Source: Iamia majanohamensis (GTDB lineage Bacteria; Actinomycetota; Acidimicrobiia; Acidimicrobiales; Iamiaceae). From it: a DNA stretch of 64,000 nucleotides. Both the position numbers and the translations under genes were made by a program. The DNA is taken from assembly GCF_028532485.1 (NCBI RefSeq), contig NZ_CP116942.1, positions 2,294,001-2,358,000 on the forward strand, read 5' to 3'. The notes beneath the pieces are model-generated. The model was not told where the DNA came from. It did not search any database and was given only the letters and a program-made list of their open reading frames with translations. Positions 59,839-64,000 of the stretch are shown here, piece after piece (the stretch's first letter is position 1; each line of letters opens with the position of its first letter).

Positions 59839-60679
59839 CGTCGTCGAAGACCGGCGGACGGCCCTCCATCTCGGCCGTGACCGCCTCGACCTGGTTGGGG
59901 CTGCCGATGAGCGCCTCCATGCGGCGCGACTCGTCCACGAGGGACTCCTCGAGGGGCCGGGTCCCCGCCGCGTGGAGCAGCGCCTTGGCCCCCTGGACGG
60001 CCTCGGGGTTCCGGCCCGCCACCTCGGTCGCCAGGGCGGTGGCCGCGGCCAGCGGGTCGTCGTCGACGTGGGTGACCAGGCCCAGGGCCAGGGCGTCGCG
60101 GCCCGAGATCCGGCGACCGGTGAACACCAGCTCCTTGGCCACATCCAACCCGACCAGGCGGACGAGCGTCTGGGGGCCGGTCATGTCGGGCAGGAGCCCC
60201 CACCGGACCTCCATCACCGACAGCGTGGCGTCGGGGGCGGCGATGCGGATGTCGGCCCCGAGGGCGATCTGCAGCCCGCCGCCGAGCACGTGGCCGTGGA
60301 GGGCGGCCACCACCGGCTGGGGCAGGGCGTGCCAGACGTGGGCCACCTCCTGGAACAGGTTGGAGGGACGGCCGGGCAGGCGATCGACGATCGAGCCCCC
60401 CGAGGAGCCACCGTCGGCGTCGGGCGTGCCGCCGTCGGCCATCGCCGCGAACGCCGAGAGGTCGAGGCCGGCGCAGAAGGACCGCCCTGCGCCGGAGAGG
60501 ACCACGCTGCGCACCGTGCGGTCGGCCGCGACGGCGTCGCCGGCGTCGACGATGGCCCGGAACATCCGCCCGTCGAGGGCGTTCATCTTCTCCGGTCGGT
60601 CGAGGCGGACCTGGGCCACCCCGTCGGCGACGGTGACGGAGACGCGCTCGGCGTCGAGGGAGGACTGAGGAGAGGTCAC
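59831..60679 (-). CDS. Enoyl-CoA hydratase/isomerase family protein (second crotonase)
   Basis: 282 residues. RLDRPEKMNALDGRMF, SFCAGLDLSAFAA and GHVLGGGLQIALGADIRIAAPDATLSV give the crotonase fold and oxyanion hole. The catalytic acidic pair region reads VMEVRWGLLPDMTGPQTL, which lacks the second Glu of classical hydratases, so an isomerase or other crotonase activity is possible. TACCCT six bases before the GTG makes a leaderless promoter. A Gly/Ser/Asp-rich insertion (DADGGSSGGS) follows the first oxyanion loop. Confidence 0.87.
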   Translation of the reverse strand: MTSPQSSLDAERVSVTVADGVAQVRLDRPEKMNALDGRMFRAIVDAGDAVAADRTVRSVVLSGAGRSFCAGLDLSAFAAMADGGTPDADGGSSGGSIVDRLPGRPSNLFQEVAHVWHALPQPVVAALHGHVLGGGLQIALGADIRIAAPDATLSVMEVRWGLLPDMTGPQTLVRLVGLDVAKELVFTGRRISGRDALALGLVTHVDDDPLAAATALATEVAGRNPEAVQGAKALLHAAGTRPLEESLVDESRRMEALIGSPNQVEAVTAEMEGRPPVFDDGA

Positions 60680-60794
60680 GGCGAAAGGGTACGGTCACGC
60701 CCGCCCTCCCGGGGGACGTGCCTGGTCACACCGGGTGCGACCCGCTCCCGACGGGCTCACAGCCCGGCCGCCGCGGCCGACGTGACCGGTACCG

Positions 60795-62147
60795 ATGCTG
60801 TCTCCCCGCCGTCGCCCTCCCTCCCCGTCGCCCCGTCGCCGGCCCGGCTCTGTCCGCCGTCGTGCCGCGCCGTTCGCGCTGGCTGCGACCCTGGGCCTGG
60901 CGCCGATCGTCGCCGGCCCGGCGGTGACCGGGGCCCAGGAGCCCACGCCCCCTCCGACGCCACCGCCCGCCACCACCGCCCCGGCGGCGCCGAACCCCAC
61001 CGCACCGCCCCTCCCCGAGCCCCCGCCCCCGCCGGTGGGGCCCGTGCCCGAGCTGTCCCCCGCCCTCGCCACCGTGCGGGTGTCGAGCACGGACTACGAC
61101 GAGGCCGCGGCCGACCGCGACCGGCTGCAGGACGCCCTGGCCGACGCCGCCATGCGGGAGCTGACCGAGGGCGGCGACGTCGTCATCCTCACCGCCCGGG
61201 AGGAGGACCTCACCGCCCGCATCACCCGGGTGCGCGACCGGGCCGAGCGGTGGGAGGCCGACGTGGCCCGCCTCACCGACTCGCTGCGGGAGGTGGCTGC
61301 CTCCTCCTACATGAGCGGGGCGGGCACGGACCCGCTGCGCGAGCTCGACACCCAGGGCTTCGACGACCGGGCGAAGGCCGACGTCGCCGTCGACAGCCTG
61401 GCCACCCGCCAGAGCGCCGAGCTGGAGACGGCCCGCCGGGGCGCCGAGCGCAACCGGGAGGCCGAGGCCCGGGCCGTGGCCGTCCGCGACGAGGTCCGCA
61501 CCGGCATCTCCGAGGCCCGCCGCGCCCGCGACGCGGCCGCCGCCGACAAGGCCCGCCTGGCGGTGGAGCTGGTGGAGGCCACCAAGGCGGCCGAGGACCA
61601 GAGCCGCCTGGCCACCGTCGACGGCGCCGGCTTCCCCCTCGTCGTCCTCGACGCCTACTGGAAGGCGGCCGAGGCCATGCGGCTCTTCGCCCCGACCTGC
61701 GGCATCCCGTGGTGGGCCCTCGCCGGCATCGGCCGGGTCGAGTCCGGCCACGGCACCCACGCCGGGGCCGAGGTGCGGGCCGACGGCAGCCTCACCAAGC
61801 GGATCATCGGCATCCCGCTCACCGGCTTCGGCGGCACCGCCGCCATCGGCGACTCCGACGGCGGGCTCGTCGACGGCGACCCCACCGTCGACCGAGCGGC
61901 CGGGCCCATGCAGTTCATCCCCACCACCTGGGTGCGCTGGGGACGCGACGGCGACGGCAACGGCACCCGCGACATCCAGAACATCTACGACGCCGCCCTG
62001 GCCGCCGCCGCCTACCTGTGCGCCAGCGGCCCGCTCACCGACGACGCCGGGCTCCAGCGGGCCTACTTCTCCTACAACCACTCCCTCGAGTACGTGGCCG
62101 ACGTGCTCGACGGGGCCAAGCGCTACGCCCTGCAGGTGCAGATCTGA
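60795..62147 (+). CDS. Secreted coiled-coil lytic transglycosylase
   Basis: 450 residues. An N-terminal Arg-rich signal peptide (cleavage near AVTGAQ) is followed by a Pro/Thr-rich linker. A coiled coil (about 95-275, for example AREEDLTARITRVRDRAERWE) precedes an SLT_2/MltB-like domain (about 285-450). That domain has WWALAGIGRVESGHGTHAG with the catalytic Glu, and AAGPMQFIPTTWVRWGRDGDG. It should cleave peptidoglycan outside the cell. The ATG has no strong ribosome site. Confidence 0.87.
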   Translation: MLSPRRRPPSPSPRRRPGSVRRRAAPFALAATLGLAPIVAGPAVTGAQEPTPPPTPPPATTAPAAPNPTAPPLPEPPPPPVGPVPELSPALATVRVSSTDYDEAAADRDRLQDALADAAMRELTEGGDVVILTAREEDLTARITRVRDRAERWEADVARLTDSLREVAASSYMSGAGTDPLRELDTQGFDDRAKADVAVDSLATRQSAELETARRGAERNREAEARAVAVRDEVRTGISEARRARDAAAADKARLAVELVEATKAAEDQSRLATVDGAGFPLVVLDAYWKAAEAMRLFAPTCGIPWWALAGIGRVESGHGTHAGAEVRADGSLTKRIIGIPLTGFGGTAAIGDSDGGLVDGDPTVDRAAGPMQFIPTTWVRWGRDGDGNGTRDIQNIYDAALAAAAYLCASGPLTDDAGLQRAYFSYNHSLEYVADVLDGAKRYALQVQI

Positions 62148-62148
62148 G

Positions 62149-62169
62149 GGTTTCGAGGTCACTCGAACC
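62149..62169. terminator. Imperfect hairpin between the transglycosylase and the transposase
   Basis: GGTTTCGAG and CTCGAACC pair around GTCA with one bulged T. It is just after the transglycosylase stop and before the transposase stop. It could end transcription or belong to the end of the insertion sequence. Confidence 0.35.
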
Positions 62170-62171
62170 TC

Positions 62172-63230
62172 CTATGTGTCAAGGAGTGGGGGTGGGTTCT
62201 CGAGGAGTCGGAAGAGGCGTCGGGCGAGGTAGCGCTTGAGGCAGCGGCGGGCGTCTCTGTTCGTCTTGTTCTCGGCGGTTCGTTTGGCGATGTAGGCCTG
62301 GGTGGCGGGGTCGTGGCGGGTGCGGGTGAGCACGATGGTGTGTAGGGCGCGGTTGAGTTGGCGGTCGCCGCCGCGGTTGAGGCGGTGGCGGGTGATCTGG
62401 CCGCTGGAGGCTTCGATGGGGGCGGTGCCGGCGAGGCTTGCGAACGCGGCTTCGTTGCGGCAGCGGCCGGGGTGGGACCAGGAGATGTAGATCTGGGCGG
62501 CGGTGACGGGTCCGACGCCGGCTTGGGCGAGGAGCTGTGGGCAGTGGGTCTCGGTGAGGGCTCGTAGGTCGCGGTCGTGGTCGCGGATCTCGTCGTCGAG
62601 GTTGTGGATCCGGCGGGCGAGCCGTCGCAGTGACGCACTGGTGGCCTGGTGGTCGGCGGGTCGGGTGGGGCAGGGCCGGAGCCGTGCGCAGCGGTCGATG
62701 AGCTGTTGGCGGCCGAGGGCCCGGAGCTGGTCTTTGAGGTCTTCGGGGGCGGACACGATCATGGCTTTGAGCTGGTTGATCGCCCGGGTCCGGTCGCGGA
62801 CGGCGCTGGCTCGGGTGGTGGCCAGAACGCGCATGGCTTCGCGCTCGCCGCGCGCACGCGGTGTTGCCCAGGTGGTTCGAGCGAGGGCCTGGCGGGCGGC
62901 TCGGACGGCGTCGAGGGGGTCGGACTTCGATCCGTTCCGCGTGGCTGGTCGGGTTGGGCGGTCGACCTCGATCACGAGCTCGCCGCGCTGGGACAGGAAC
63001 TCGGTGAGGCCGGCGCCGTAGCTGCCGGTCCCTTCGATCGCCCACGCTCGGTCCTCGGCCGGAGCGTGTGTGTCGGCGAACTCGATCAGCTCCTCAAAGC
63101 CGTCGCGGTTCGTTTGCACCTCGATCAGTGCCAGCTCAGCGCCGGTGACCGCATCGACTGCACCGGCTGTGTGAGTGTCTCGGTGGGTGTCCACGCCGAT
63201 CACGTGGCTCACCATCTCCTTCAGCTGCAT
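62172..63230 (-). CDS. IS110-family transposase
   Basis: 352 residues. The N-terminal RuvC-like DEDD catalytic domain has GVDTHRDTHTAGAVDAVTG, the Glu in AIEGTGSYG and KSDPLDAVRAAR. The C-terminal Tnp_20 domain has GVGPVTAAQIYISW, AAFASLAGTAPIEASSGQ with the catalytic Ser, and NRGGDRQLNRALHTI. IS110 elements move with a structured bridge RNA. GGAGGA precedes the ATG at 63230. The protein looks complete, so the element may be active. Confidence 0.93.
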   Translation of the reverse strand: MQLKEMVSHVIGVDTHRDTHTAGAVDAVTGAELALIEVQTNRDGFEELIEFADTHAPAEDRAWAIEGTGSYGAGLTEFLSQRGELVIEVDRPTRPATRNGSKSDPLDAVRAARQALARTTWATPRARGEREAMRVLATTRASAVRDRTRAINQLKAMIVSAPEDLKDQLRALGRQQLIDRCARLRPCPTRPADHQATSASLRRLARRIHNLDDEIRDHDRDLRALTETHCPQLLAQAGVGPVTAAQIYISWSHPGRCRNEAAFASLAGTAPIEASSGQITRHRLNRGGDRQLNRALHTIVLTRTRHDPATQAYIAKRTAENKTNRDARRCLKRYLARRLFRLLENPPPLLDT

Positions 63231-63760
63231 GGGTATCCTCCGAGTGTCAGTGGTCGGCACCGGTTCGGTTCCCCAGGCAAGGCTGTGACGGGTCACACCG
63301 CGGTAACGGTGGACATGCTCCTGATCAGGCCATACGGGGCAACCGGGCCGGTGCTGGCGACCGCGGACAGTTCGAGTGCAGGACACCTCGAGGGGTCAGC
63401 TTCGCTCCGGGTCACACGATCACCAGCACCAGCCAACCCGAGCAGCCAGCCTCACACCGCCCGATCAGGTCCCGACCATCTACTCACAGCTGCGCTCCGT
63501 TCCCTCGAGCTGGGGGTGCTCGCTGCGCTCGCGCCGAACCGATCCCGGCGGTCGGGGGCTCGTCCCTCGCCCCCTCCTCGCCTCTGCGGGGGGAGACCCC
63601 CCGCACCCCCCAGCGGCTGCGCCGGGCTGCACGCCTTCGGAGCGGGCTCGAGATCTCGGTCTCCAGATCGCACCGGGCTGCACGCGTCAGGAGCGGGTCA
63701 GCCTCGTCGGTCTCCGAGCGCGGCCCGGACCGGACCTGCGGGCAGACGTCCCTCGGGCGA
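63231..63760. other. Gene-free stretch: putative bridge-RNA region and 51-bp repeats
   Basis: The first 250 bases lie upstream of the IS110 transposase start, where IS110-group elements encode their bridge RNA; no structure is proved here. The rest holds two degenerate copies of a 51-bp unit (63621-63667 and 63672-63718). A 184-codon plus-strand frame across 63376-63930 has no ribosome site and ordinary shadow composition. Confidence 0.4.
63621..63718. repeat. Two degenerate 51-bp direct repeats
   Basis: Both copies contain CCGGGCTGCACGC, then GGAGCGGG, then TCGGTCTCC, at an offset of 51 bases. They lie between the insertion sequence and the last gene. Confidence 0.5.
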
Positions 63761-64000
63761 CTAGGGGGCGTCGGGGGCTCGGGCGGGGTCGGGGGGCGCG
63801 GTCGCGGGGCTCTCCGCGGCGTCGTCGGGGGGCGCTGGGCTCGGCGCGTCCGACGCTGACGGGGACGCGGGCTCGGTGGTGTCGGGCGCGGGGCCGAGGG
63901 CGGGGTTCTCGCCGGTGGCGGGGTCGGTGAGACCGGCCGCCAGGTCGGAGACGGCGGCCGGGACCTCGCCCAGGTCCCGCAGCACCGAGAGCTCGGCGGT
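63761..64000 (-). CDS. C-terminal end of an unknown gene (5' end outside window)
   Basis: The minus-strand frame is open to the window edge. The visible 79 or so residues start TAELSVLRDLGEVPAAVSDLAAGL and go on to a Pro/Ala/Asp-rich tail (PDTTEPASPSASDAPSPAPP). Only a tail is visible, so no family can be assigned. Confidence 0.55.
   Translation of the reverse strand, partial: TAELSVLRDLGEVPAAVSDLAAGLTDPATGENPALGPAPDTTEPASPSASDAPSPAPPDDAAESPATAPPDPARAPDAP

Larger units (their letters stand above)
62148..63480 (-). mobile_element. IS110-family insertion sequence (ends approximate)
   Basis: The transposase gene and the adjacent non-coding DNA upstream of it define the element. IS110 elements lack clear terminal inverted repeats, so I cannot fix the exact ends; 62148 and 63480 are estimates. 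It sits immediately after the transglycosylase stop codon. Confidence 0.5.

Noticed and set aside
63376-63930. 184-codon plus-strand frame at the right end
   Set aside because: It runs across repeats and the opposite strand of the last gene, and has no domain or ribosome site.

Overview
The window is chromosomal DNA of a very high-GC actinobacterium. Gene content fits the class Acidimicrobiia or a close relative: a complete mce lipid-import operon, a DUF4193 protein, the gcvH-garA-MerR-nuclease block known from mycobacteria, and many GTG starts. At least twelve genes carry a TANNNT -10 hexamer only 5-8 bases before the start codon, which points to widespread leaderless transcription. Naming the class is inference; no rRNA is present to confirm it.

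Layout. 1-6170: a zinc-type dehydrogenase cut by the window edge, a Tudor-like DUF2945 protein, an M20 amidohydrolase, a HelD/HelR-like helicase, an unknown helical protein, and a double-length ThyX-like protein. 6340-7230: a secreted LysM lytic transglycosylase. 7428-18292: a nine-gene mce operon (ATPase, two permeases, six MCE proteins) plus an Mce-associated protein. Most junctions overlap by 1-4 bases. 18437-20498: DUF4193, a conserved actinobacterial protein, GNAT and Nudix. 20582-23185: a crotonase and an RGG-rich protein around a perfect palindromic operator candidate.

23230-26167 is foreign. It holds a broken plasmid replication-initiator gene, frameshifted small genes, a cluster of alternative hairpins, and a lower-GC gene whose product ends in a HEPN-like domain with an R-x4-H motif. 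26462-33697: a zinc-finger protein, a TPR-like protein with a long disordered tail, a secreted SGNH-FN3-DUF4214 protein, a class II aldolase, and a tandem pair of related membrane/lipoprotein genes.

33873-45391 is metabolic and regulatory core. A tandem glycine riboswitch leads into gcvP. gcvT lies convergent to it. gcvH sits in the garA-ftsR-DUF151-K+ channel-MerR block. Next come a sugar nucleotidyltransferase with a degenerate phosphomannomutase domain, then PgsA. 45455-51304: a HIT protein, a DUF2079 membrane protein, a YedK-type DNA-damage protein, an MMPL transporter and two small membrane proteins.

51343-53834 is an accessory island next to tRNA-Pro. It has a DUF2510/Ltp-repeat surface protein and a DUF2510-SHOCT protein. 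The second gene is bracketed by direct repeats offset by exactly 1,130 bp, one of which is followed by a decayed tRNA-like sequence. 53886-60679: VOC, a zinc-ribbon membrane protein, HMG-CoA lyase, acyl-CoA carboxylase beta, a SpoIIE-type phosphatase, an FAD oxidase and a crotonase. The lyase and carboxylase suggest branched-chain amino acid catabolism. The window closes with a coiled-coil lytic transglycosylase, an IS110-family transposase and the end of an unknown gene.
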